DNA of 64,000 nt from Prochlorococcus sp. AG-459-M13. Lineage in GTDB: Bacteria > Cyanobacteriota > Cyanobacteriia > PCC-6307 > Cyanobiaceae. Below, in pieces: positions 45,843 through 55,604 of this stretch. Below the pieces are notes generated by a model. That model was given only the letters and a program-made list of their open reading frames with translations. It was not told the origin of the DNA and made no database searches. The number at the start of each line of letters is the position of its first letter. The first letter of the stretch is position 1. Location: contig QCRE01000003.1 of assembly GCA_003212005.1 (NCBI GenBank), positions 1 to 64,000 on the forward strand, given 5' to 3'. Both the position numbers and the translations under genes were made by a program.

Positions 45843-47498
45843 TTAGGTTAATTCATTTAAAGCTATTTCTAAAGCTTCTTTCCGAGTCTCAATAATGCCA
45901 TCAACTCCAAATTTAGATAATCTTTCTTTGACTTTTTCATTGGCTCCAGCTACAAATGCTTTTCTAGAATTATTTTTTGCTTCTTGCATCATGTCCTCAA
46001 TAGCAAGTGTTGCTGTGACTCCAAGTCTTGGAACATCAGTAATATCTAAAATTAAGATTTTATAGTTTCTTACTAACATCATTCTTTCGGAAATGCCTTT
46101 AGCTGCACCAAAACTAAGAGGTCCTTTTAATCTAAATAACATTACTTCTCCAGAACATCTATCTAGAAGAGCTTTTTCATCAGCAGGTAAGAGATTTTTA
46201 CTTTGCGTCTCCTCATTAGATAAAGGATTGTCCTGATCCATCCCTTCTAATTGAGTTTCAGTAATTGAATCTATTGTTAGCATGTTTGCAATAAATACCC
46301 CAACTAATACTGCCCATATTAAATCCCAAAAAACTGTCATTAATAGGACTCCATACATAACTACCGATGTTTTAAGTGATAATTTGTGAGCTCTTCTCAA
46401 GAATCCCCAGTCAATAATATCTAAACCTACTTTTATAAGAATCCCTGCTAAAAGAGCAGTCGGAATTTGCTCTGCTAATGGACCAGCACCTACTAGGACA
46501 ATAAGTAGAACAATAGAGTGAACCATCCCTGAGATAGGTGTAGATCCTCCAGATTTGACATTTATAACTGTTCGCATTGTCGCTCCAGCCCCAGGTAAAC
46601 CTGAGAATAATCCCGCTATTGCATTTCCTATTCCCTGCCCAATTAATTCTCTATCAGAATTATGCTTTGTTTGAGAAATATTATCTGCTACTAAAGATGT
46701 AAGCAACGAGTCAATGGCTCCAAGAACTGCAAGTACTAAGCCAGCTTTGAAAATAATGGGAAAGTATTGATTAAAACTTGGCAAATTTAAAGATGGAACT
46801 CCCCTTGGAATCTCACCAATTCTGTCTATTGCCCCATCGCCGAAAATTATTATTGATATTGGGGTTACTATTAATAATGCTAAAAGAGGTGAGGGCACCC
46901 ACTGACTAATTTTCCTAGGAGTTAGAAATACTATCCCTAAAGTCATTATCGCTACTCCAATAGCTGCCCCATTAGGTTGGAAATTTGAAAAAACAGTTGA
47001 TAAAGACTCAACTACTCCTCCTCTAGTACTTATCCCAAGAAGTGGGCCAATTTGAAGTGCAATTATTATTACGCCTATTCCAGACATGAATCCAGAGACA
47101 ACAGAATATGGGACAAGAGTTATGTATTTACCAAGTTTCAAAATTCCAAACAAAATTTGTAATAAGCCACCAATGACAACAGCAGCCATTACTAGAGGTA
47201 AAATTTGTCCTGCTGAAAGATCTCTAGGTACACCAACTGCTGCTAAACCTGCTACAACTCCTGCTACTGTTACACTCATTGGCCCAGTTGGCCCACTAAC
47301 TTGTGCAGGTGTGCCTCCAAATAAAGCCGCTAAAAACCCAACTACAACGGCTCCATATAAACCGTAAATAGCCCCCCCTGGTCCTAACGCTGCGTTTCCA
47401 AAAGCAAGTGCAAGAGGCAAAGCGACTACTGCAGCTGTTATTCCTCCTAAAATATCACCTCTAATATTTTTTAGATTAAATCCGTTGATTATTTCCAA
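45843..47498 (-). CDS. SulP-family anion transporter with STAS domain (BicA-like, probable bicarbonate)
   Basis: GITAAVVALPLALAFGNAAL, FGGTPAQVSGPTGPMSV, C-terminal STAS domain; next to sbtA/sbtB-like genes. Confidence 0.88.
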   Translation of the reverse strand: MEIINGFNLKNIRGDILGGITAAVVALPLALAFGNAALGPGGAIYGLYGAVVVGFLAALFGGTPAQVSGPTGPMSVTVAGVVAGLAAVGVPRDLSAGQILPLVMAAVVIGGLLQILFGILKLGKYITLVPYSVVSGFMSGIGVIIIALQIGPLLGISTRGGVVESLSTVFSNFQPNGAAIGVAIMTLGIVFLTPRKISQWVPSPLLALLIVTPISIIIFGDGAIDRIGEIPRGVPSLNLPSFNQYFPIIFKAGLVLAVLGAIDSLLTSLVADNISQTKHNSDRELIGQGIGNAIAGLFSGLPGAGATMRTVINVKSGGSTPISGMVHSIVLLIVLVGAGPLAEQIPTALLAGILIKVGLDIIDWGFLRRAHKLSLKTSVVMYGVLLMTVFWDLIWAVLVGVFIANMLTIDSITETQLEGMDQDNPLSNEETQSKNLLPADEKALLDRCSGEVMLFRLKGPLSFGAAKGISERMMLVRNYKILILDITDVPRLGVTATLAIEDMMQEAKNNSRKAFVAGANEKVKERLSKFGVDGIIETRKEALEIALNELT

Positions 47499-47718
47499 AG
47501 ATAAATCTCCTTAAATAAATACATTGATTAGAAAATATTATCTCTTTATGTACAAAATTTGTGAAAAAATTAAGTTTGTGCAAAATATATCAACAACTTT
47601 TTAAATTATATTTTGATTATAGTTAGGTTAATTTTCCCAAAAAAAAGGGATTTTTTTATGGAATTTATGGGACTATCTTATTAGTAAATAATTAATTTTA
47701 CAATTTCAAAATATTTAT

Positions 47719-48720
47719 ATGAATTTAATTATTCGCCCAAGAAGATTAAGAAGGTCAGAGGCAATTAGAGAGATGGTTAGAGAAAACCATTTAAATCCTG
47801 CAGATTTTATATATCCATTGTTCATTCATGAAAAGGACTATAAAGAAGAAATATCTGCAATGCCTGGAATTTATAGATGGGATATTGCTGGATTAGTAAA
47901 AGAAGTTTTCAGAGCTTGGGATCTGGGCATTAGATGTGTTGTCCTTTTCCCAAAAATTGATAATAGTTTAAAAACAGAAGATGGATCTGAGTGTTTCAAT
48001 GAAGCCGGCTTAATACCTAAAGCCATCAGGATGTTAAAAAAAGAGATACCTGAAATGGCAATAATGACAGATGTTGCATTAGATCCCTATTCATGCGATG
48101 GACATGATGGATTGGTTGATGATAATGGGAAAATATTGAATGATGAAACTATTGAGGTTCTGAAAAAACAGTCTATTATCCAAGCACGAGCAGGAGCTGA
48201 TTTTATCGGTCCAAGTGACATGATGGATGGTAGAGTTGGAGCTATAAGGTCGGCTTTGGATCTTGAGGGCTTTAGTGATGTAGGAATTATTAGTTATACA
48301 GCAAAATTCTCATCTGCCTATTATGGTCCTTTTAGAACAGCTTTAGATTCTGCTCCGAAAAAGAATAATAAGAAAATAATTCCTGATAACAAGTCCACAT
48401 ATCAAATGGATCCTGCTAATTCAAAGGAGGCTTTAATAGAAGCCGCATTAGATCAGTATGAAGGAGCAGATATCCTAATGGTTAAACCAGGTGTTTCTTA
48501 TTTAGATATAGTTTATAGAATAAGTAATTTTACAAATAAACCTTTAGCTGCTTATAACGTTAGTGGAGAATATTCCATGGTTAAAGCTGCTGCTCTGAAA
48601 AATTGGATTGATGAAAAGGATATTGTTCTAGAAACATTACTCAGTTTTAAAAGAGCAGGAGCTAAATTAATTCTTACCTATCATGCTTGTGATGCATCAA
48701 AATGGTTGAAAGAAAAATAA
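47719..48720 (+). CDS. hemB: Delta-aminolevulinic acid dehydratase
   Basis: RPRRLRRSEAIREMV, MTDVALDPYSCDGHDG, LMVKPGVSYLDI. Confidence 0.96.
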   Translation: MNLIIRPRRLRRSEAIREMVRENHLNPADFIYPLFIHEKDYKEEISAMPGIYRWDIAGLVKEVFRAWDLGIRCVVLFPKIDNSLKTEDGSECFNEAGLIPKAIRMLKKEIPEMAIMTDVALDPYSCDGHDGLVDDNGKILNDETIEVLKKQSIIQARAGADFIGPSDMMDGRVGAIRSALDLEGFSDVGIISYTAKFSSAYYGPFRTALDSAPKKNNKKIIPDNKSTYQMDPANSKEALIEAALDQYEGADILMVKPGVSYLDIVYRISNFTNKPLAAYNVSGEYSMVKAAALKNWIDEKDIVLETLLSFKRAGAKLILTYHACDASKWLKEK

Positions 48721-48777
48721 AAACTCATTAAAAATGAAATTTTTGTTTATTCTAAATAATATATTCTATTAATTGTT

Positions 48778-49170
48778 TTGCTTTTAAATGGTACAAAAGG
48801 TGTTCAAAGAATTGGGCACATTGCACTTAGAGTAAAAAATCTCGAAAGAGCTAAGTCTTTTTATTTGGAATTAGGGATGAAATTAATTTGGGATGATAAA
48901 GATTGGTGTTATTTGGAGGCTGGAGAAGGCAAAGATGGAATTGCTTTGTTAGGTAAAAGTTATAAAGCAGCCGGCCCACATTTTGCTTTCCATTTTGAAG
49001 ACAAAAAGGAAGTGGAAAATATTTATTGTGATTTAAAAAAATCTGGGGTAAAAGTTGCACCCATTCATGAACATCGTGATGGAACAGCTTCTTTTTACAT
49101 GCAAGATACTGAAGGTAATTGGTTAGAAATGCTTTATGTTCCTGCAGGTGGAATTAAGTCAAATATTTGA
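48778..49170 (+). CDS. Glyoxalase/VOC-family protein
   Basis: RIGHIALRVKNLERAKSFYLELGMKLIW, TEGNWLEMLYVP. Confidence 0.88.
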   Translation: MLLNGTKGVQRIGHIALRVKNLERAKSFYLELGMKLIWDDKDWCYLEAGEGKDGIALLGKSYKAAGPHFAFHFEDKKEVENIYCDLKKSGVKVAPIHEHRDGTASFYMQDTEGNWLEMLYVPAGGIKSNI

Positions 49171-49183
49171 TTATTTTCTTTAA

Positions 49184-51595
49184 ATGAATGAGAAAAGTCA
49201 TTATAAAAAATCATTTGCATATAGATCACTATCTGAAGAATCTATAAGTCTTTTAGAGTGGGATACTTTGAAAACTCATCTTGCTTCTTTTGCTTGCACA
49301 AAAATGGGAAAAAATGCAATTTTAGATTTTGAAATCCCTACTAAATACGATATCTCAAAGAGACTATTGCAAGAAACTATCGAAATAAATAATTTAGAAA
49401 AGCATCTAGATAAATCGATTAGTTTTTCGGGGGTGTTTGATATCACAAAAAATATTGAGATTTGTTCAAAAGGGGGGGTAATTACTTCTTCTAATTTATA
49501 TGAAATTGCCGAAACAATATCTGCTGCAAGAGAATTAAAAAAAATATTATTAGATAATGAGGAAAGACCGTTCATCTCGTCATTTTTAAATCGTTTAATT
49601 GATCATAGTCAAATTGAGAAAATTCTGAAAATTGGTATTGAATCCAATGGTAGAGTTTCAGATCGAGCTAGTCAAAACTTGGCAAGCCTTAGACAAGAAT
49701 TGTTATCTAAAAAGTTAGAAAGGAGGTTATTAGTTGATAAATTTATTCAAAAAAATATCAATTATATGCAAGATACTACTATTGGTGACAGATTTGGGAG
49801 ACCTGTTTTAGCTGTAAAAGTAAACTTTGCCGAGAGATTCAAAGGAATAATTCATGATTCTTCTGCATCTGGAAATACTATATATTTAGAGCCGGAATCT
49901 ATAGTTTTAAAGGGTAATAAAATTGCTTCTATTGAGGCTAAAGTCTCAGGAGAAGAATTTAAATTATTAAAAGAGTGGTCACAAATTATTTGTGACAATT
50001 ATAAAAGTCTTATTGACATGTCAGCTATTCTCTTGAGAACGGAGCTAGCTCTAATACGTTCAAGATATTCAAATTGGATTGGAGGTAATGCACCTGTAGT
50101 TGAAAATAATCCAATTGTTACTTTGATTGGTTTTTCTCATCCTCTAATGATTTGGGAAAATAAAAAAAAAGGAGCTTCGAAACCTGTTCCTATAGATTTT
50201 CATATAAATAGAGCCACCAAAGTAGTAGCTATTACTGGGCCTAATACTGGAGGTAAAACTGTTGCTTTAAAAGGTTTAGGGATAGCATTATTGATGGTTA
50301 GATCAGGATTATTTGTTCCTTCAATAAAAAAACCTATTATCCCTTTTTGTCCAAATATATTTGTTGATATCGGGGATGATCAATCCTTAGAAGGAAATTT
50401 ATCTACTTTTAGCGGCCATATTTTTCGAATTAAAAATATATTGGAATCGCTTAAAAATAAAAAGGGCTTATCAGTTGTTTTGTTAGATGAAATAGGTTCT
50501 GGAACTGATCCATCTGAAGGTACTGCTCTTGCAATCGCATTACTTAAAGAATTTGCAAAAATATCTGATATTACTCTCGCTACTACTCATTATGGCGACA
50601 TTAAGGCTTTAAAATATAGCGATAACAGATTTGAAAATGTTTCTGTTTCTTTTGACGAAGAATCTCTCAAACCAATGTATACACTTAATTGGGGATTGCC
50701 TGGCAGAAGTAACGCTTTATCAATTTCAAAAAGAATTGGAATTCATGAAAAAATACTTAATGAAGCGTCTAAATATTTAGAACCAAAAGAAGTTGAAAAC
50801 ATAAATAATATTATTAAGGGATTAGAAGAGGAAAGGATAAAGCAGCAAAATTCGGCAGAAGAGGCAGCTGAACTTATAGCTAGAACGGAAATATTGCATG
50901 AAGAAATAAAAAAGAACTATGAATACCAAAAATTGAACGCTGAAAAAATACAAGAAAGTGAAAGGCAAAAATTATCAAAACATATTAAAGCAGCTAAAAA
51001 AGAGGTTATTAATTTGATTAAGAGATTAAAAGACCAAAATGCAAATGGGGAAGATTCTAGATTGATTGGAATAAGGCTCAAAGAAATTGAGAACGAACAT
51101 CTAAATCAACCAGTTACCACAAAGGCGATATCTTGGAGTCCTAAAATTGGAGATTTTATAAAAATTAAAAGTTTAAATAGTACAGGTCAAATAATAGATT
51201 TAGATGAAAAAACTAAATCTTTTGAGGTTAAATGTGGATTATTTAGAAGTACTTTATCAATTAATGATTTTGAAGGTATTAATGGGGAAAAACCCGATTT
51301 AAAAAATTCTAAAATTCAAGTTAATGCTGTAAAGGATGATTTTTCTTTTTCTAAAATTAGAACTAGTAAAAACACGTTAGATGTGAGGGGGATGCGAGTT
51401 CATGAAGCAGAAATAATAATTGAAGAAAAGATGCGAAAATTTCATGGCCCTCTTTGGATAATTCATGGAATTGGAACTGGAAAATTGAAGAAAGGTTTAC
51501 GTGTTTGGTTATCTGGTTTAAATTATGTTGATAAAGTTGAAGATGCTGCAATTAATGAAGGAGGGGCTGGTTGCAGTATTGCGTGGATAAAATAA
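49184..51595 (+). CDS. mutS2: Endonuclease MutS2
   Basis: ITGPNTGGKTVALKGLG, DEIGSGTDPSEGTALA, C-terminal Smr domain LDVRGMRVHEAE...IIHGIGTGKLKKGLR. Confidence 0.95.
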   Translation: MNEKSHYKKSFAYRSLSEESISLLEWDTLKTHLASFACTKMGKNAILDFEIPTKYDISKRLLQETIEINNLEKHLDKSISFSGVFDITKNIEICSKGGVITSSNLYEIAETISAARELKKILLDNEERPFISSFLNRLIDHSQIEKILKIGIESNGRVSDRASQNLASLRQELLSKKLERRLLVDKFIQKNINYMQDTTIGDRFGRPVLAVKVNFAERFKGIIHDSSASGNTIYLEPESIVLKGNKIASIEAKVSGEEFKLLKEWSQIICDNYKSLIDMSAILLRTELALIRSRYSNWIGGNAPVVENNPIVTLIGFSHPLMIWENKKKGASKPVPIDFHINRATKVVAITGPNTGGKTVALKGLGIALLMVRSGLFVPSIKKPIIPFCPNIFVDIGDDQSLEGNLSTFSGHIFRIKNILESLKNKKGLSVVLLDEIGSGTDPSEGTALAIALLKEFAKISDITLATTHYGDIKALKYSDNRFENVSVSFDEESLKPMYTLNWGLPGRSNALSISKRIGIHEKILNEASKYLEPKEVENINNIIKGLEEERIKQQNSAEEAAELIARTEILHEEIKKNYEYQKLNAEKIQESERQKLSKHIKAAKKEVINLIKRLKDQNANGEDSRLIGIRLKEIENEHLNQPVTTKAISWSPKIGDFIKIKSLNSTGQIIDLDEKTKSFEVKCGLFRSTLSINDFEGINGEKPDLKNSKIQVNAVKDDFSFSKIRTSKNTLDVRGMRVHEAEIIIEEKMRKFHGPLWIIHGIGTGKLKKGLRVWLSGLNYVDKVEDAAINEGGAGCSIAWIK

Positions 51596-51634
51596 AATTT
51601 GTAAATATCTAAAAAATTATTTATAAACTTTTAA

Positions 51635-52618
51635 GTGCAATTTATTGATCAAGCTAACATTATTCTCAAAGCTGGTAAAGGTGGCAATGGGATAGTTTCA
51701 TTTAGAAGAGAAAAGTTTGTTCCTGCAGGAGGACCTTCTGGAGGTAATGGAGGGAAGGGTGGTTCAATAATACTCATCGCTGATAGTAATCTTCAAACAC
51801 TTTTGGATTTTAAATTTAATAGAGAAATACTTGCCAAAGATGGTATTAAAGGAGGGCCAAACAAAAGGACTGGAGCTTCAGGGGAAAATACAATCCTTAA
51901 AGTTCCTTGCGGTACCCAAGTAAGAGATATCCAGTCTGGCATTATTTTAGGTGATCTAACTCAAGATAATCAGAGATTAATTGTTGCTTATGGAGGTAGA
52001 GGTGGACATGGTAATGCATATTACTTAAGTAATGAAAATAGAGCTCCGGAATCTTTTACGGAGGGGGGAGAAGGAGAGATTTGGGAGGTGCAATTAGAAT
52101 TAAAACTTCTTGCGGAAGTAGGCATAATAGGGCTCCCAAATGCAGGGAAAAGCACGTTGATTTCTGTTTTATCATCTGCACGTCCTAAAATTGCGAACTA
52201 TCCTTTTACAACTTTAATACCTAATCTAGGTGTTGTAAGGAAGTCTGATGGGAATGGATGCCTTTTTGCAGATATTCCAGGTTTAATATCTGGAGCATCT
52301 AGAGGAGTAGGTTTGGGGCATGACTTTTTAAGGCACATACAAAGAACTAAGCTTCTTATTCATTTGATTGATGCAATTGCAGATAATCCTATTGATGATT
52401 TTGAGATAATTGAGGAAGAATTAAAAAAATATGGCAACGGTCTTATAGATAAAAAAAGAATAGTAGTTCTCAATAAAATAGAACTTGTAGATGAAGATTA
52501 TTTGCGGAAAATCACAAAAAAGTTGGAAAATTTATCTAAGAAAAAAGTTTTTGTTATTTCTTCATCTTTACGAAAAGGCCTTTCTGTACTACTGTCTGAG
52601 GTTTGGAAAAAGATTTAA
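51635..52618 (+). CDS. obgE: Obg-family GTPase (GTG start)
   Basis: [50 protein letters not shown]. Confidence 0.96.
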   Translation: MQFIDQANIILKAGKGGNGIVSFRREKFVPAGGPSGGNGGKGGSIILIADSNLQTLLDFKFNREILAKDGIKGGPNKRTGASGENTILKVPCGTQVRDIQSGIILGDLTQDNQRLIVAYGGRGGHGNAYYLSNENRAPESFTEGGEGEIWEVQLELKLLAEVGIIGLPNAGKSTLISVLSSARPKIANYPFTTLIPNLGVVRKSDGNGCLFADIPGLISGASRGVGLGHDFLRHIQRTKLLIHLIDAIADNPIDDFEIIEEELKKYGNGLIDKKRIVVLNKIELVDEDYLRKITKKLENLSKKKVFVISSSLRKGLSVLLSEVWKKI

Positions 52619-52639
52619 ATTTTTGAAGAAATCAGTTTA

Positions 52640-52888
52640 TTGAAAAAAATACTTGATTTAATAATAAAAATTAGTCATAAAGTATATACTGCCTTTAATA
52701 AACTTATGAATTTTTATAGTTGCTTTGATAAACAAGGAAAAATAATTGCAAGATGTCAGACCATCCAGGATATTGAAGTTTTAAAGAAAATGGGAAGACC
52801 GATAGTTGAAGTAAAAGAAATGAAGAATGAAGAATCAGTGGTCTGCTCATTAACTGGGAGTCCTTCAGATTTCAATATGGATTATTAA
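52640..52888 (+). CDS. Conserved small hypothetical protein
   Basis: 82 aa ORF directly after obgE and followed by a strong terminator; TTG start. Confidence 0.7.
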   Translation: MKKILDLIIKISHKVYTAFNKLMNFYSCFDKQGKIIARCQTIQDIEVLKKMGRPIVEVKEMKNEESVVCSLTGSPSDFNMDY

Positions 52889-52890
52889 AA

Positions 52891-52919
52891 AAAAAAGGGC
52901 TTTTTAAAAGCCCTTTTTT
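52891..52919. terminator. Bidirectional rho-independent terminator between convergent genes
   Basis: AAAAAAGGGCTTTT T AAAAGCCCTTTTTT inverted repeat with A-tract and T-tract flanks. Confidence 0.9.
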
Positions 52920-52943
52920 ATTTGAATTATGAAATATTAAAGT

Positions 52944-53162
52944 TTAATCGTCATAAACTAAACATTCAGGTTCATCTGGATTAGCGTCGCAAAATAATTC
53001 CAATGCATTAGGATCATGCTTATCTTCAGGATGATGAACCTTATAATCTTCAAGTTCCTTTAATTCTTCAGTTAAATGTCTGACCTTAGGAAGATTACCC
53101 TCTTCTTTTGCAGAGGCGATTTCCGATTGATCTTTTTGAATGTGTTCGTCAATGGATTTCAT
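52944..53162 (-). CDS. CP12 Calvin-cycle regulatory protein
   Basis: C-terminal motif DPNALELFCDANPDEPECLVYDD typical of CP12. Confidence 0.92.
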   Translation of the reverse strand: MKSIDEHIQKDQSEIASAKEEGNLPKVRHLTEELKELEDYKVHHPEDKHDPNALELFCDANPDEPECLVYDD

Positions 53163-53292
53163 TTTGAGCTTTTCATACTTACGTAGACATCTATAACATA
53201 GTTAATTTTAATTGACTTTGCATTATCTATTAATAAGATCCGTGTTCATTACAACATCTAATTCATAAGTAAGTTTTGATTTTAAGATTTAA

Positions 53293-54240
53293 TTATATAG
53301 CGTTTGATTGCATTATCTCCTTTAAAGAAGGGAGAATTGGAGTAATTTGACTCGGGTTTAAAGGAAAAATTGCTTTGTAATAGTCTGTTTTCCATTCAGA
53401 ATCAAAACATGTTTCAGCAACATCAGTTAATTTAAAAAATTTTAATCTCCATTCAATAATTTTCTCAAAATCTAATAGTTCTTGTTCAGTACATTTAAAA
53501 AGTTTGCTATATATCAATTCCCATCTTATAAGTGTTGGGAAAAGGTAAATATCTGCGAAAGTCAACTCTTCTCCAAATATCCAATCCCCTTCATTACGGC
53601 TCATTATATTTTGAACCTCATTTAAAGCTGAGAAAAGATTTTTACTTGCTTTCTCATATGATGACTGGTTTCTGGCGAATCCACACTGATATACACCATC
53701 ATTAATATTATTATGAATTAATTTTAAAAACTTTTGATTACAGTCTTGGATATTTAGTGTTTGATATTTCGATTCACTTTTTATTGAATTAAGTAATATT
53801 ACTATCTGGGAACTTTCATTAGATAAAATATTTGCTTTATCGTTGTCAAAACCAATTAAAAGAGGTAAAGTCGCTCGGAAAATTATTTTTTTATTAGATT
53901 TTTTGTAAAGTTCAGAAAGCCTCTTAAATCCTTTGAAATTTTTATTAAAAATCCATTCACCATGTTCAACATCTGCTTTTAAAAAAACAACTTTTACTTC
54001 ATTAGAAAGGTTTTTTATTTTATGGATGAGTAAAGTTCTGTGACACCAAGGACAAGATTTACCGAGCAATAAATAAATTTGTTCATTTTCTTTAATAATA
54101 TTGTAATCACTTTTATTTGTTATTCCTCTAGGCCTTTTATAATTACCTTATGGATCTGATGGTGCAAAACCATCCATTAATTTTGTCCAAAACCAATACC
54201 AAAAGATTTTTGAGGCTTTAATTAAGTATTTATTTTGCAT
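53293..54240 (-). pseudogene. Glutathione S-transferase-like gene interrupted by in-frame TAA at 54148-54150; track ORF covers 53293-54069 only
   Basis: ATG at 54240 reads MQNKYLIKASKIFWYWFWTKLMDGFAPSDP-stop-GNYKRPRGITNKSDYNIIKENEQIYLLLGKSCPWCHRTLL in one continuous frame. Confidence 0.7.
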
Positions 54241-54262
54241 TAGGTTTTATTTTAAAGAAAAA

Positions 54263-55168
54263 ATGACTGTTCAAAGAATACTTATCGTTTCAGGCACACA
54301 TGGGAATGAAATTAATCCTGTTTGGGCTGTTAATCAATTTAATCGAGAGGAGAATAGAATTAAAAAAGGTATTGAGTATGAGTACATAATAGGCAATCCT
54401 ATTGCTTATGAAAAAGGCTGTAGATATTTAGATGTAGATTTAAATAGATCTTTTAAAGAAAGTAAGAATTATCATCAATACAAGAATACTATCTATGAAA
54501 TTAATAGAGCTAACTTTTTAGTGGATCAATTTGGAATAGATGGATCTAAACCCTGCCAAATTGCTATCGATTTGCATACCACAACTGCAAATATGGGAAC
54601 GAGTATAGTTTTGTATGGGAGGAGATTTAGAGATTTTTGTTTAGCTGCATTACTGCAGAATAAATTTGGATTGCCTATTTATCTCCATGAAAAAGATAAA
54701 GACCAAACTGGATTTCTTGTAGAAGCTTGGCCTTGTGGTTTAGTTATTGAAATAGGAGCTGTCGCACAAAATTTTTATGATCCAAAAATCATAAATAGAT
54801 TTTTAATAATAATTAGCTCTTTAAGAGAAGAGATATCTAAACTGCAAAATAAACTAATAGAATTGCCTAAGGAATTGATTATTCACGTCCATAAAGGGAG
54901 TATAGATTATCCAAGAGATGAAAAAGGAAATATTGATGGCTTGATTCATCCTGAAAGAATAAATCAAGATTGGAAAATGATTAAAAAAGGAGATCCATTA
55001 TTTCTTGATAGCCACGGGATTGTCCATAAATATGATGGAGATCAGTTAATTTGGCCTGTTTTTATTGGCGAAGTTGCTTATAAAGAAAAAAAAATTGCGA
55101 TGAGCTATACACAAAAGGAAGTTATTTATTTCAAAAATGAATGGATTCAAGAGTTTGAACGCCTTTAA
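54263..55168 (+). CDS. Aspartoacylase/succinylglutamate desuccinylase-family protein
   Basis: ILIVSGTHGNEINPVW, DLNRSF, IDLHTTTANMG. Confidence 0.88.
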   Translation: MTVQRILIVSGTHGNEINPVWAVNQFNREENRIKKGIEYEYIIGNPIAYEKGCRYLDVDLNRSFKESKNYHQYKNTIYEINRANFLVDQFGIDGSKPCQIAIDLHTTTANMGTSIVLYGRRFRDFCLAALLQNKFGLPIYLHEKDKDQTGFLVEAWPCGLVIEIGAVAQNFYDPKIINRFLIIISSLREEISKLQNKLIELPKELIIHVHKGSIDYPRDEKGNIDGLIHPERINQDWKMIKKGDPLFLDSHGIVHKYDGDQLIWPVFIGEVAYKEKKIAMSYTQKEVIYFKNEWIQEFERL

Positions 55169-55286
55169 ATTAAGAAATAAGAACAATAAATTGCTAACAG
55201 CTAATAAGAATTGTTTATTTAACAGATAAGTTTATTTAATGTTTTATAATTTATCTTTTTATTAATACCTTTTAAGATTTTTAAAT

Positions 55287-55415
55287 CTAAATTCTTTCGC
55301 TCCAATAAATAATAGCTCCAAAAGCCTCTAATTGCAGTCTTCTATTCTTAGCTTCTTTCACGGAAACCACCTCTTTTGATCTTTTGCCATTAAGAAGCCA
55401 TTCGATTATTACCAA
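55287..55415 (-). CDS. Candidate small protein (42 aa, possible TTG start) upstream of and opposite to psbA; not in the ORF track
   Basis: Minus-strand frame open from 55442 to TAG 55287-55289: ...LVIIEWLLNGKRSKEVVSVKEAKNRRLQLEAFGAIIYWSERI; protein-like composition in an otherwise empty gap. Confidence 0.5.
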   Translation of the reverse strand: MVIIEWLLNGKRSKEVVSVKEAKNRRLQLEAFGAIIYWSERI

Positions 55416-55503
55416 GTTAAATCCGCGATAACAAAGAAAATATTAAGACATAAAGGTTGTATTCTTCTTATTTTCAAAAAATAACTTTACTTACAAGAAA
55501 ACC

Positions 55504-55536
55504 TTTTACACATTTTCAGCGATTTTGGTCTAAAAT
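55504..55536 (+). promoter_or_regulatory. Candidate psbA promoter
   Basis: TTTACA-like and TAAAAT hexamers about 60-100 nt before the psbA ATG; spacing (about 20) is longer than ideal. Confidence 0.4.
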
Positions 55537-55604
55537 CATTGGAGCGGAAATTTTTATCCGTTTTTATTTACACGTCTCACTTTAGAGACATACTTTACGA
55601 ACTC

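Noticed and set aside
47630-47660. CCCAAAAAAAAGGGATTTTTTT terminator-like element in the SulP-hemB spacer, possible sRNA end
   Set aside because: Stem is only about 4 bp with an A8 loop; too weak to support a terminator or ncRNA
55485-55515. Possible HLR1 (RpaB) repeat upstream of psbA
   Set aside because: TTAC-containing half sites are 15 and 19 nt apart instead of the required 10-nt period
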